DNA of 7,291 nucleotides from Thermoguttaceae bacterium (GCA_017454585.1 JAFTCU010000251.1:1-7291); one strand, 5' to 3'; shown: positions 1 through 6,437, counted from the first letter of the stretch. Numbers and translations: made by a program. The notes: a model not told the origin generated them from the sequence alone.

Positions 1-156
1 GAGCTGGTTGAGGAGGAGCTTCAGGAGCGTGCTTTTCCCGGCCCCGTTGGAGCCGATGATGACCGCGAAATCCCCGGCGTTCACCTGGAACGAAACATCG
101 TCGAGGAGCGGCACTTCACGGCGCCACGAAAAAGTTAAGTGGGCAACATTAATCAT
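1..156 (-). CDS. znuC: Zinc/manganese ABC transporter ATP-binding protein, N-terminal 52 residues (partial)
   Basis: This is the ATPase of a metal ABC importer, which would drive uptake of zinc (or manganese) through a membrane permease from the cytoplasmic side. The reading frame opens with an ATG at 156-154 and runs off the left edge after 52 codons. The translation begins MINVAHLTFSW and has a complete Walker A motif, GSNGAGKST, at residues 35-43. Trp11 is suitably placed for the A-loop aromatic that stacks on the ATP base. A ribosome binding site AAAGG (plus-strand ccttt at 166-170) lies 9 bases before the ATG. The Q-loop, signature and Walker B are outside the window. The fragment alone shows only an ABC ATPase. 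The ZnuC assignment rests on the upstream znuA, 82 bases away on the same strand. A permease (ZnuB) would be expected beyond the left edge. MntB/TroB-type manganese transport is an alternative. Confidence 0.88.
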   Translation of the reverse strand, partial: MINVAHLTFSWRREVPLLDDVSFQVNAGDFAVIIGSNGAGKSTLLKLLLNQL

Positions 157-164
157 TACACTAA

Positions 165-170
165 ACCTTT
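165..170 (-). promoter_or_regulatory. Ribosome binding site of znuC
   Basis: The minus strand reads AAAGGT here, 8-9 bases before the ATG at 156. It supports that start and shows that znuC has its own translation signal despite the palindrome separating it from znuA. Confidence 0.5.
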
Positions 171-175
171 GTAAT

Positions 176-244
176 GAATAATGAATAACGAATAACGAAT
201 AATGAGAAGAAAGAGTTTAACCCGTTATTCGTTATTCATTATTC
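176..244. repeat. Inverted repeat of heptamer units between znuA and znuC
   Basis: The left arm, 176-197, is perfectly complementary to the right arm, 223-244: 22 base pairs around a 25-base spacer. Each arm is built from tandem 7-base units of the form GAATAAT or GAATAAC, with four in a row at 176-203. The right arm overlaps the end of znuA, including its TAA stop at 241-239. In the znuA-znuC mRNA it would fold into a long AU-rich hairpin. It lacks the GC-rich stem and U-tract of a classical terminator. It may reduce or stabilise the transcript between the two genes, or simply be a dispersed intergenic repeat element. The repeat structure is directly visible; its role is inference. Confidence 0.85.
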
Positions 245-1288
245 GTTCAATTTTAACTGAGCGATGTTTTCCCTCATCACAGAAAAGTAGTCCGCCCCCG
301 CGTCAAGCTGGGCCTGCGTGAGAGTTTCGAGTGAAGAAAGAACGCCGACTTTCACACCCGTTTCGCGGGAAATCGTCTCGGCCCCTTTCGAGCTTTCTGA
401 GGAAACTGCGTAAATGACCGGGATCTGGTTTTCCTTGATGAACGCGATGATCTTCACCATCTGCGCAGGCGACGGGTCGGAGTACGCGCTGTACCCCTCC
501 AGCGCGACCTGTTCCAGCCCGTAATCGCGGCACAAGTACCAGAACGCGCTGTGCGCCACGACCAGCTTCCGGTTCTTCAGGTCCTTCGTGACGGCCTGGA
601 ACTCCGCGTCCAGAGCGTCGCACTCGGCCTCGTACTTCGCTGCGTTCGCCCGGTATTTTTCGGCATTTTTCGGGTCCAGCTCGCTGAAGAAATCGGTCAG
701 ATCGGTCAGGATCTTCTTCATGTTGCGGGCGGAAAGCCAAATATGCGGGTCCGCACCGTGATCGTGGTCGTGATGGTCGTGCGCATCGTGGTCATGGTGG
801 TCGTGGTCGTGATCGTGATGATCGTGCGCATCGTGGTCGTGATGGTCGTGGTGATCATGTGCGTCGTGATCATCGTCCGCGTCGTGATGATGACCGCAGG
901 AACACTCATGAGTTCCGCCGAGTTCGACCGAGTTGGCGGCGACAAAAACCGGGATCTTGCGTTTTTTGAGCATGGGCTGGATTTTTTCGGTCCACTCCTC
1001 CAGCTCGGCGCCGTTCATGAGGAATGCGTCGGCCCGCGTCATTTCGAGGACCTTTTTCGGCGTCGGCTCCCAGCTGTGCACGTCGGCCCCGGGCGGCATG
1101 ACGCACACGACGTCCATCTCGTCGCCGACGATTTTCTGAGCGAAATCGGCCAGAAGGTAAAAACTCGCGCAGACCGTCTTCCGACCGTTCCTGACGTTCT
1201 TCGGAACCATCTCGCAGCTGCATGCCAGACAGAGCGCCATCAGACCGATCAAAAGAGCCGAAATGATGTGAAATTTAGACCAGAACAT
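239..1288 (-). CDS. znuA: Zinc ABC transporter substrate-binding protein with long His/Asp-rich loop
   Basis: This 349-residue protein is a cluster A-I (TroA/ZnuA family) binding protein that captures Zn2+ outside the inner membrane and hands it to the permease. Residues 1-25 form a signal sequence rich in Ala/Leu/Cys. Cys23 and Cys25 are possible lipoprotein anchor sites, but the lipobox is imperfect. The three histidine ligands appear at His71 (GADVHSWEP), His182 (GADPHIWLS) and His246 (VVAHSAFW). The typical DPSPAQM segment is at 271-277. Between the first two ligands, residues 127-177 contain 24 His plus a CSC motif, the metal-sensing loop typical of zinc rather than manganese proteins but unusually long. 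The usual C-terminal Asp ligand (normally in a DPLG-like motif) is replaced by Ser at about 318 (VLSSLETL). The ATG at 1288 follows an AAGGGGGG ribosome binding site. A Zur-type repressor would be expected, but no clear operator is visible. Confidence 0.94.
   Translation of the reverse strand: MFWSKFHIISALLIGLMALCLACSCEMVPKNVRNGRKTVCASFYLLADFAQKIVGDEMDVVCVMPPGADVHSWEPTPKKVLEMTRADAFLMNGAELEEWTEKIQPMLKKRKIPVFVAANSVELGGTHECSCGHHHDADDDHDAHDHHDHHDHDAHDHHDHDHDHHDHDAHDHHDHDHGADPHIWLSARNMKKILTDLTDFFSELDPKNAEKYRANAAKYEAECDALDAEFQAVTKDLKNRKLVVAHSAFWYLCRDYGLEQVALEGYSAYSDPSPAQMVKIIAFIKENQIPVIYAVSSESSKGAETISRETGVKVGVLSSLETLTQAQLDAGADYFSVMRENIAQLKLNE
758..892 (-). repeat. Degenerate tandem repeats encoding the ZnuA His/Asp loop
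   Basis: This stretch encodes ZnuA residues 133-177 and consists almost only of His, Asp and Ala codons. A unit DAHDHHDH recurs three times, separated by shorter DHDH and HDH units. The DNA copies are similar but not identical, so the loop seems to have grown by duplication and then drifted. It also produces a long valine-rich open frame on the other strand, which is a shadow. Confidence 0.85.
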
Positions 1289-1292
1289 AAAA

Positions 1293-1301
1293 TTCCCCCC
1301 T
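1293..1301 (-). promoter_or_regulatory. Ribosome binding site of znuA
   Basis: The minus strand reads AAGGGGGGA just before AATTTT and the ATG at 1288. It is a strong purine-rich site, but it contains a six-G run that could slip. Confidence 0.6.
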
Positions 1302-1322
1302 TATTTTCTCGATGATTCCTAA

Positions 1323-1350
1323 ATTATACTGAATTAAAGAGGAAATACAA
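1323..1350 (-). promoter_or_regulatory. Sigma70-type promoter of znuA-znuC
   Basis: On the minus strand a TTGTAT -35 box (1350-1345) is followed after 16 bases by a perfect TATAAT -10 box (1328-1323). Transcription would start about 30 bases upstream of the znuA ATG. The -10 region lies in a weakly palindromic AT-rich stretch (about 1320-1337) that could be a metal repressor site, but it is too imperfect to call as a Zur box. Confidence 0.7.
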
Positions 1351-1368
1351 GGGGGGGGAAATTAAGTG

Positions 1369-1391
1369 AGGAGTGAGAGGAACCCACTCCT
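1369..1391 (-). terminator. Possible terminator hairpin after the AAA/FGE cluster
   Basis: AGGAGTG at 1369-1375 pairs with CACTCCT at 1385-1391, giving a 7-bp stem with a 9-base loop, downstream of the stop codon at 1437. There is no strong U-tract on the minus-strand transcript, only CACTTAATTT. The left side resembles the AGGAGTT heptamer repeat found near 5391, so it may be a repeat remnant rather than a terminator. Confidence 0.3.
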
Positions 1392-1436
1392 TGTGGTTGG
1401 TCTGGATGGAAAAAGTTAGTCAGGGAAGCAATATAT

Positions 1437-2624
1437 TCACATTCTGTGTTTCAAAACTATGCGAAATCCCAGATTGTCACGACATTTGTCTATCTCCAAA
1501 AAATCTCTATAATAGGGAGTACAGAATTTTCTTGGAGTAAGATAGCTTCCTCCACAAATTGCACACACTTTAGTCTTATTTCTAAGATTAAGAAAATCTA
1601 TATATTTGGAATTATATGCACACCATTCAAAGACATTTCCACACATATCACGAAGCCCCCATGCATTTGCCGAGTTTTGGCCTACCTTGTGGGTTCGCTG
1701 ATTAGAATTTTCTGCAGACCACATTACTTGGGTAGAAAAATCGGATCCGGAATGGTGATTTCCTGCGACGCATGCATATTCCCATTGGACCTCTGTAGGT
1801 AGTCCAAATTCGAGATTCCATGCTCTTAATCTTTGAGTTCTTTGAGTTAGTCTGTTACAAAAAACGATTGCATCAAACCAACTTACCCTTTCTACCGGAT
1901 TCTTGGGACGCCCAGCAAAATGGCTAGGATTATTACCCATGATACGCTGCCACATTTCTTGTGTAACTGGAGTTTCCAACATCCAAAAACCGCTAATATA
2001 TTCATTATGTCGAGATGAACCTTCTCCCATCATAAAGTAGCCTGATGGGCACCAACGAAATGGAAAAGGGAGATTCTCTATATATAAAATACAGCTATTT
2101 CCTGGCCTAAGGTTTTGAGAGGAGGTGAGAAAGTTGACACGTTCTTCAGTGCGTTTTCTTTCTTCTGCGGCTGCTTTGCGTCTTCTTTCTTCTTCGGCAG
2201 CTTTGCGCTTTCTTTCTGCTTCTTCAGCTTCTTTGCGCTTTCTTTCTGCTTCTTCAGCTTCTTTGCGCTTTCTTTCTGCTTCTTCAGCTTCTTTGCGCTT
2301 TCTTTCTGCTTCTTCAGCCTTCTCTTTCACCTTCTTAACTTCTGAATACAGCTCTTCCCCGAGCATTTCTTCCATGATCTCTTCCCATGTCTTCGGGGAT
2401 TTGTCGGCAAAGACGTCAAGCCACTCGGTAGTGGATAAACCAGTGAAAAGATACTGACCGACCTTTTCATAGTCAAAATCAGGAGACTCCTCATAAATCC
2501 AGTTTAAGAAATCTGGGTCTTTTTGGAGCAGGTCCAGTAATTCTTCACAGGAAATCTGGTTTCCAATTTCTTCCTTGAAATTTTCCCAGGAAAGATATCG
2601 GATGTCTCTATAATAAAAGGGCAT
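1437..2624 (-). CDS. Coiled-coil protein with C-terminal FGE-sulfatase (SUMF1-like) domain
   Basis: This protein has 395 residues from the chosen start. Residues 1-100 are an acidic, aromatic-rich N-terminal region that I do not recognise. Residues 103-163 are a highly charged coiled coil with four copies of a 10-residue unit (KEAEEAERKR). Residues 181-395 are a formylglycine-generating-enzyme-like domain with its usual signatures: ETPVTQEMW, NPVERVSWFDAIVFCNRL, LPTEVQWEYA, NAWGLRDMCGNVFEW, GGSY and NLGFRIV. In catalytic FGE two cysteines follow GGSY. Here the first is Thr (about 363) and only the second (about 368) remains, so sulfatase activation is unlikely. A binding, scaffold or effector role is inferred. 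An in-frame ATG at 2654 would overlap the preceding gene. The ATG at 2624 is preferred because AAAGGAG lies 8-9 bases before it. It is the last of three close genes, and its 3' two-thirds is visibly AT-richer than znuA. Confidence 0.9.
   Translation of the reverse strand: MPFYYRDIRYLSWENFKEEIGNQISCEELLDLLQKDPDFLNWIYEESPDFDYEKVGQYLFTGLSTTEWLDVFADKSPKTWEEIMEEMLGEELYSEVKKVKEKAEEAERKRKEAEEAERKRKEAEEAERKRKEAEEAERKRKAAEEERRRKAAAEERKRTEERVNFLTSSQNLRPGNSCILYIENLPFPFRWCPSGYFMMGEGSSRHNEYISGFWMLETPVTQEMWQRIMGNNPSHFAGRPKNPVERVSWFDAIVFCNRLTQRTQRLRAWNLEFGLPTEVQWEYACVAGNHHSGSDFSTQVMWSAENSNQRTHKVGQNSANAWGLRDMCGNVFEWCAYNSKYIDFLNLRNKTKVCAICGGSYLTPRKFCTPYYRDFLEIDKCRDNLGFRIVLKHRM
2201..2320 (-). repeat. Four 30-bp tandem repeats in the coiled-coil coding region
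   Basis: Units start at 2201, 2231, 2261 and 2291. The first three are identical and the fourth differs at a single base (2319). Each encodes ten residues of the pattern EAEEAERKRK, so changes in copy number keep the frame. More degenerate copies continue to about 2150. Identity at synonymous positions points to recent expansion. Confidence 0.95.
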
Positions 2625-2629
2625 AAATG

Positions 2630-2640
2630 ACTCTCCTTTC
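2630..2640 (-). promoter_or_regulatory. Ribosome binding site deciding the start of the FGE-domain gene
   Basis: The minus strand reads GAAAGGAGAGT directly after the preceding gene's TGA (2641-2639) and 5 to 8 bases before the ATG at 2624. It is the strongest Shine-Dalgarno in the cluster and selects this start over the upstream in-frame ATG at 2654. Confidence 0.75.
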
Positions 2641-3775
2641 AAAAACCAAACCAACCCGCCAGGGCATTTTTCGCTTTCTGGGTCGTTTCATTCCACTTCT
2701 TCTTCGCGACGCTCATTACACTGCGGGCGGTGGAAACAAGGCTACGGTGTGTTGCTGATTTTGCCGCTTTGATTTTTTGGACGATAGGCAAAACTATCGG
2801 GGCGGTCTTTTCGGCCAACTGCTCAGAGAATTCTTTGAGATACGGGTTTTTACCGACAATCATTGCGGCAATAATTCCGAAAGAGAATCGTAAAGTACCT
2901 GGTGTAAACCCAAAGGAAAGCAGAAGCGTTTCAATCCCAACACCTGCCCAAGATGCGCAGTACTTGATACCCTCTTTAATTGCCTGCTCATATCCTGCCG
3001 CGAGACTGCTCGAATCATATCGTTTGGCCTCTTCGATTTTTTTGTGGTCTCCGTTTGCCTCGGCGATTTTGTGCTGCGCTTTTGAGGAGCAAATTATTCT
3101 TGACCCCAACGCGGCAGCCCATCCGGGCAGGGAACTCAGGACCGTTTTCCAGGAACTGCCGTAAGTCTCTTTCTTTTCCTCTGCCTTTTGGCGGGAATCG
3201 GCGTAAATCGCGGCCGCGGCGATTTCCTTGGCTTTATGCTCTTCGGGTGAAAAGTAATCCGATTCGAGCGCTTTTTGAATCGTCGGGGAACTTACGGATG
3301 AATCGGCTTTTGCCGCCTCCTGTGCCGCCAGACCCCTCTGGAAAAAAGCCGTCTGGTGGATCGCCTCGAGGTCCTCCGAAAGCTGCGTCCGCAGGTCGGC
3401 TTGAACGGGTTCTTCCGAAATGTTCAGCTTTTCACCGGCCAATTCTTCCAGGCTTGCCTGATGATCCCGGTGGACCAGCGTCGAGAACGCCTCCCCGACC
3501 TTTTCCAGAGGAACATTCGTTTCGGCCGCGGTTTCCTTGAGTTTCTCCTGAAGCCAGCGTTTCTCGCTGATCCCGTTTTTCTCACATTCCATGAGTTCCT
3601 TGTGGTTTGACTCCAACTTGGTGAGCGATTCGGAAATCTGCTGAAGGATTTGCCTGCTTTCTGTTGGTGAAATCCCGCAATTCAGCGTCAGTTCCTTTAC
3701 GAGAAACTGGTAGACGTTCTGTTCATCTTCGGGGAGTGCGTCAAATTGGGTGAAAAATTGCTGAATGGTGTTCAT
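2639..3775 (-). CDS. Unrecognised helical protein with a hydrophobic segment
   Basis: I do not recognise this 378-residue protein. Residues 1-205 look almost entirely alpha-helical and charged, with many Glu, Gln, Lys and Ala, and few Pro or Gly. Residues 212-228 form an amphipathic or hydrophobic piece. Residues 274-308 are the most hydrophobic part and could be one or two membrane-inserting helices. The tail, about 331-378, is basic (many Lys) and ends in AGWFGF. There is no signal peptide, no catalytic motif and no cysteine pattern. The gene sits between the AAA+ ATPase (45 bases upstream) and the FGE-domain gene (14 bases downstream) on the same strand. It is therefore probably co-expressed and could be a substrate, adaptor or membrane partner of the ATPase. 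The ribosome binding site before the ATG at 3775 is weak (GAAGAACC), so expression may depend on coupling to the upstream gene. It is a real gene by length, composition and context. Confidence 0.85.
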   Translation of the reverse strand: MNTIQQFFTQFDALPEDEQNVYQFLVKELTLNCGISPTESRQILQQISESLTKLESNHKELMECEKNGISEKRWLQEKLKETAAETNVPLEKVGEAFSTLVHRDHQASLEELAGEKLNISEEPVQADLRTQLSEDLEAIHQTAFFQRGLAAQEAAKADSSVSSPTIQKALESDYFSPEEHKAKEIAAAAIYADSRQKAEEKKETYGSSWKTVLSSLPGWAAALGSRIICSSKAQHKIAEANGDHKKIEEAKRYDSSSLAAGYEQAIKEGIKYCASWAGVGIETLLLSFGFTPGTLRFSFGIIAAMIVGKNPYLKEFSEQLAEKTAPIVLPIVQKIKAAKSATHRSLVSTARSVMSVAKKKWNETTQKAKNALAGWFGF

Positions 3776-3820
3776 GGTTCTTCGTATTGTAAAAGGTGAA
3801 AGCTGGACGATTCCTGACGG

Positions 3821-5371
3821 CTATTTCGAGGCGGGTCTCAATTTGAAACTTTTGAGTGTGGTTTCCATTTCCTCGTACTTCCTGCCAAGGGATTCTTTGA
3901 TCGAGGGAGTCGCAGCAAGTGCGCCCATAATAACCGCGCGATTAATGAAGGACGGGGAGGTTCCTTTATTCAGGGATTCGATGAACGTGCGCTCCACGGC
4001 ATCTTTTACGATTCCTTCGAGGTCCGCTCCGCAGTAACCCTCCGTTCTTTGAGCCAATTCTGAAAGAACATTTGGTTCCAGACTGTAATTTCTTTTCTTC
4101 AAGTGGATCTCCAGGATCTTTTTTCTTTCAGCCGTGTTCGGCAAAGCAACGGAAAAAATTTCATCAAATCTCCCGCGGCGGTAAAATTCCGGCGGGAGCT
4201 TGCAACTGTTTGAGGTCGCGACGACGTAAACCGGGGAATTCTTCTCCTGCATCCAGGTCAGGAAGTTCCCGAAAAGCCGGGTCGTGACTTCGTTCGCGCC
4301 GCCTTGGGCCTGCATACCGGCGAACGCTTTCTCGATTTCATCGATCCAGAGCACGCACGGCGCGATGGTCTCGGCCATGGTGATCGCTTTGCGGAAATTT
4401 TCCTCGCTTTGGCCGACGTATTTCCCTAAAAGCATTCCAATGTCCAGCTGGATCAAGGGCAAATTAAAAACGCTGGCCGTTACTTTGGCGGTCAGAGATT
4501 TTCCGCAGCCGGGCATTCCAACGATGAGAATTCCTTTCGGAATATCGACTTTTCGATCCCTCGCCTCGATCGGGTGGGCAAAAATCAGTCTTTTCTGTTC
4601 CAGGTACGCGGTCAGATTTTCCAACCCTCCAATATCATCAGGGGAAACGTTGGACTGGACCACGCGCAGGAGTTTGCTTTTGCGGATAAACTGGTCTTTT
4701 TCCCTGGTAATAATATCTTCAAGTTTGACCTTTTGGCCTTTTTTGCATTTCAAAAGACTCAAAACCTGATTGATTTCCAACTCGCTCAGCCCCTTGAGTG
4801 CCAGGGCGTTTTTTTTGAGATCGTCCTCGGATAAAGGGATTTGCTTTTTGCGGATGATCTCTTCAATGTCTTCAACGGGCGGCGGAGTAATTCGAATGAC
4901 ACGCGTCAGATGGGAGATTTCTTTCGGAAGAAACATTTCACTCCCAATGAGAAAAATCAGGACTTTGAATCCCTTTTGGTCCAGTCTGTACAGCATCGAC
5001 CGTTCCGCAATCATTCGAATGTGGGTAACGACCTGGGGATTTCGCAGCATTTCCGTGACGTCTTTCAGAAGAAGGATCCGAAGTCCATCGGCCTCGCAGT
5101 CGTCATTATGTCCTTCAAGAAAGTGGATGAGTGAACCTTCAGGTGAATCATTTTCCCCGAAACCTTTACGAAGGAAAAATTTATTTTCAAAGTTCACCTC
5201 GCCACCGCAGCGGTACTCGTGGATTTCGGGCTTGAGATCTTGATAGTACTCTTTTAACTTTTGAATGTACTCATCGACCTCCGCGAAATCAAAGTGCTCG
5301 ATCCAAAAAATTGGGATGTTGGCATCGATTTCATCGTAAAGCTCGTATAAAATTTTATTTTTGACTGCCAT
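3821..5371 (-). CDS. Ycf46-like AAA+ ATPase
   Basis: This 516-residue protein is a classic-clade AAA+ ATPase, close to the length of the Ycf46 family. Residues 1-235 match the style of the Ycf46 N-terminal region: a degenerate ATPase-like fold with LRILLLKDVTEML at about 98-110 and KVLIFLIGSEMFLP at 136-149. The segment FIRKSKLLRVVQ leads into the second domain, IGGLENL. There Walker A is GMPGCGKS (285-292), Walker B CVLWIDE (339-345), sensor 1 VVATSN (383-388), the arginine finger region RRGRFDEIF (398-406), and the GAD sensor-2 motif is at 448-450. All catalytic residues are present, so it should hydrolyse ATP and probably forms a ring that remodels a partner. The Ycf46 family is known from plastids and cyanobacteria as well as other bacteria, where its role is poorly defined. 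The ATG at 5371 follows AAAGGG at 7 bases. It is first in the three-gene cluster; no clear promoter is visible. Confidence 0.93.
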   Translation of the reverse strand: MAVKNKILYELYDEIDANIPIFWIEHFDFAEVDEYIQKLKEYYQDLKPEIHEYRCGGEVNFENKFFLRKGFGENDSPEGSLIHFLEGHNDDCEADGLRILLLKDVTEMLRNPQVVTHIRMIAERSMLYRLDQKGFKVLIFLIGSEMFLPKEISHLTRVIRITPPPVEDIEEIIRKKQIPLSEDDLKKNALALKGLSELEINQVLSLLKCKKGQKVKLEDIITREKDQFIRKSKLLRVVQSNVSPDDIGGLENLTAYLEQKRLIFAHPIEARDRKVDIPKGILIVGMPGCGKSLTAKVTASVFNLPLIQLDIGMLLGKYVGQSEENFRKAITMAETIAPCVLWIDEIEKAFAGMQAQGGANEVTTRLFGNFLTWMQEKNSPVYVVATSNSCKLPPEFYRRGRFDEIFSVALPNTAERKKILEIHLKKRNYSLEPNVLSELAQRTEGYCGADLEGIVKDAVERTFIESLNKGTSPSFINRAVIMGALAATPSIKESLGRKYEEMETTLKSFKLRPASK

Positions 5372-5390
5372 AGAGTTACCCTTTGAATAA

Positions 5391-5516
5391 AGTGAGGAGT
5401 TAGGAGTTACGCTGGCGCTTAACGTTGGTTTCAGAATGAGTTCAACCTTGAAAAGGCGCGTAATTCCGGCCTCCGGCCTCCATTACCGCCTTCCATTTCA
5501 CTCCTAACTCCTAACT
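5391..5516. repeat. Facing AGGAGTT heptamer arrays in the intergenic region
   Basis: AGGAGTTAGGAGT at 5395-5407 is the exact reverse complement of 5500-5512, and a second register pairs 5398-5409 with 5505-5516. Both arms are tandem 7-base units (AGGAGTT). The intervening sequence includes another tandem heptamer, CCGGCCT twice, at about 5466-5479. The arms sit just beyond the ends of the esterase gene and the AAA+ gene. Distance between arms (about 90 bases) makes a simple terminator unlikely. It looks like a small intergenic repeat element. Confidence 0.75.
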
Positions 5517-5523
5517 GGCGAAG

Positions 5524-6360
5524 CTAGAACCCCATCACTCCCATCCACGCGTACACGCGGTCGAGCCAGGCTTTGTAGTGTTCCGGGCCGCGGACGCCGC
5601 CGAAGCCGTGCGTCACGTTCGCGTAAATGTGGAGCTCTGCCGGGACGTTCATCGTGCGCAGTTTGTGGTAAACCGCTACGGAACCCATCGGGGAGTAGTG
5701 GTCAACATCGCCGTGAATGAGGCAAATCGGCGGGGTTTTGGCGTCGAACGCGAAGTCGCCGACCATCTTCGAGTTGTTCCCTTTGTCCGTGTTCGGTCCG
5801 CTGGCGCCGTCTTCCAGCACGTAGGCCGGGTAAACCGGGATCGCGAAGTTCACGTGGCACGGCACTTTGTCGATCTCATCGACCGGCTCGTAAGCGGGCG
5901 TCTGGCTCGACGTGGCGGTCATGAGGCACAGGTGACCACCGGCGGAGAAACCGGTACAGCCGATTTTTTCCGGGTCGATCCCCAGCTCGGCGGCTTTGGA
6001 GCGGATGATACGCACCGCACGCTGGGCGTCCTGCCAGGCCGTGACGTGCTTCGCGACGAGCTTCGGGCGCGGGATGCGGTAGCGCACGATGACGGCCGTG
6101 ATGCCCTTTTCGTTATAGAAATTGGAGATTTGAATCCCTTCGTGCTGGTCGCAGCAGCCCTGGTAACCGCCGCCGGGGAAAATGATCATGCACGTGTCGG
6201 ACTTTTTCTCGGCCGGGACACAGATTTCGTAGGTGGGGATCGACTGGTGCTCTTCAAAACTCGGGATTTTCCCTTCGGGCCAAAGGTTGACGCGTTCGCC
6301 GGCCAGCGCGAACGTGGTCATCGCGGCGAGAAAGAGAACGGAAAATAGTACTTTTTTCAT
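5524..6360 (-). CDS. Secreted alpha/beta hydrolase (acetyl-xylan-esterase-like)
   Basis: This 278-residue enzyme is likely to cleave ester groups, for example acetyl groups on plant or other polysaccharides, outside the cytoplasm. Residues 1-20 are a clear signal peptide (basic MKK, hydrophobic core, ALA before the cut). The oxyanion-hole motif FPGGGY is at 61-66. The nucleophile elbow GFSAGG gives Ser139, HGDVDHYSP gives the acid Asp220, and THGFG gives His251, so the catalytic triad is complete. Fold and motifs match the BD-FAE/acetylesterase group of alpha/beta hydrolases common in polysaccharide degraders; the exact substrate cannot be read. Cysteines at 57, 69, 70, 135, 145 and 168 are numerous for a secreted protein. 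The ATG at 6360 follows AAAGGA by 6 bases. It is GC-rich and appears to be a separate unit from the AAA+ cluster, 152 bases apart. Confidence 0.92.
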   Translation of the reverse strand: MKKVLFSVLFLAAMTTFALAGERVNLWPEGKIPSFEEHQSIPTYEICVPAEKKSDTCMIIFPGGGYQGCCDQHEGIQISNFYNEKGITAVIVRYRIPRPKLVAKHVTAWQDAQRAVRIIRSKAAELGIDPEKIGCTGFSAGGHLCLMTATSSQTPAYEPVDEIDKVPCHVNFAIPVYPAYVLEDGASGPNTDKGNNSKMVGDFAFDAKTPPICLIHGDVDHYSPMGSVAVYHKLRTMNVPAELHIYANVTHGFGGVRGPEHYKAWLDRVYAWMGVMGF

Positions 6361-6366
6361 GATTCA

Positions 6367-6372
6367 TCCTTT
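6367..6372 (-). promoter_or_regulatory. Ribosome binding site of the esterase gene
   Basis: The minus strand reads AAAGGA, 6 bases before the ATG at 6360, a good match that supports this start. Confidence 0.7.
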
Positions 6373-6437
6373 AAAAAACGTGAAATGAATTGCCGTGGCG
6401 GAACCCCATGCGTGTCCATTAAGGGGACGACGACGTA

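Noticed and set aside
551..1315. Long open frame on the plus strand, 254 codons, rich in valine and methionine.
   Set aside because: It is antisense to znuA. Its Val/Met run is the reverse reading of the His/Asp repeat, and znuA has family motifs, a promoter and a ribosome binding site.
1320..1337. Possible Zur box over the znuA -10 region.
   Set aside because: The palindrome is weak (only about five of eight pairs match), so it is not called as an operator.
1437..2084. The FGE (C-type-lectin-like) fold as the variable protein of a diversity-generating retroelement.
   Set aside because: No reverse transcriptase, template repeat or matching variable repeat is visible in the window.
2201..2320. 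Regular 30-bp repeats as a possible CRISPR array.
   Set aside because: The units are directly adjacent without spacers, and they encode an in-frame coiled coil.
2115..2457. Plus-strand frames rich in Phe/Ser/Ala with repeated SFFALSFCF or ASSASLRFLS patterns.
   Set aside because: They are shadows of the 30-bp repeats in the coiled-coil gene.
2625..2654. Upstream in-frame ATG at 2654 for the FGE-domain gene.
   Set aside because: It lies inside the preceding gene, while the ATG at 2624 has a strong Shine-Dalgarno at good spacing.
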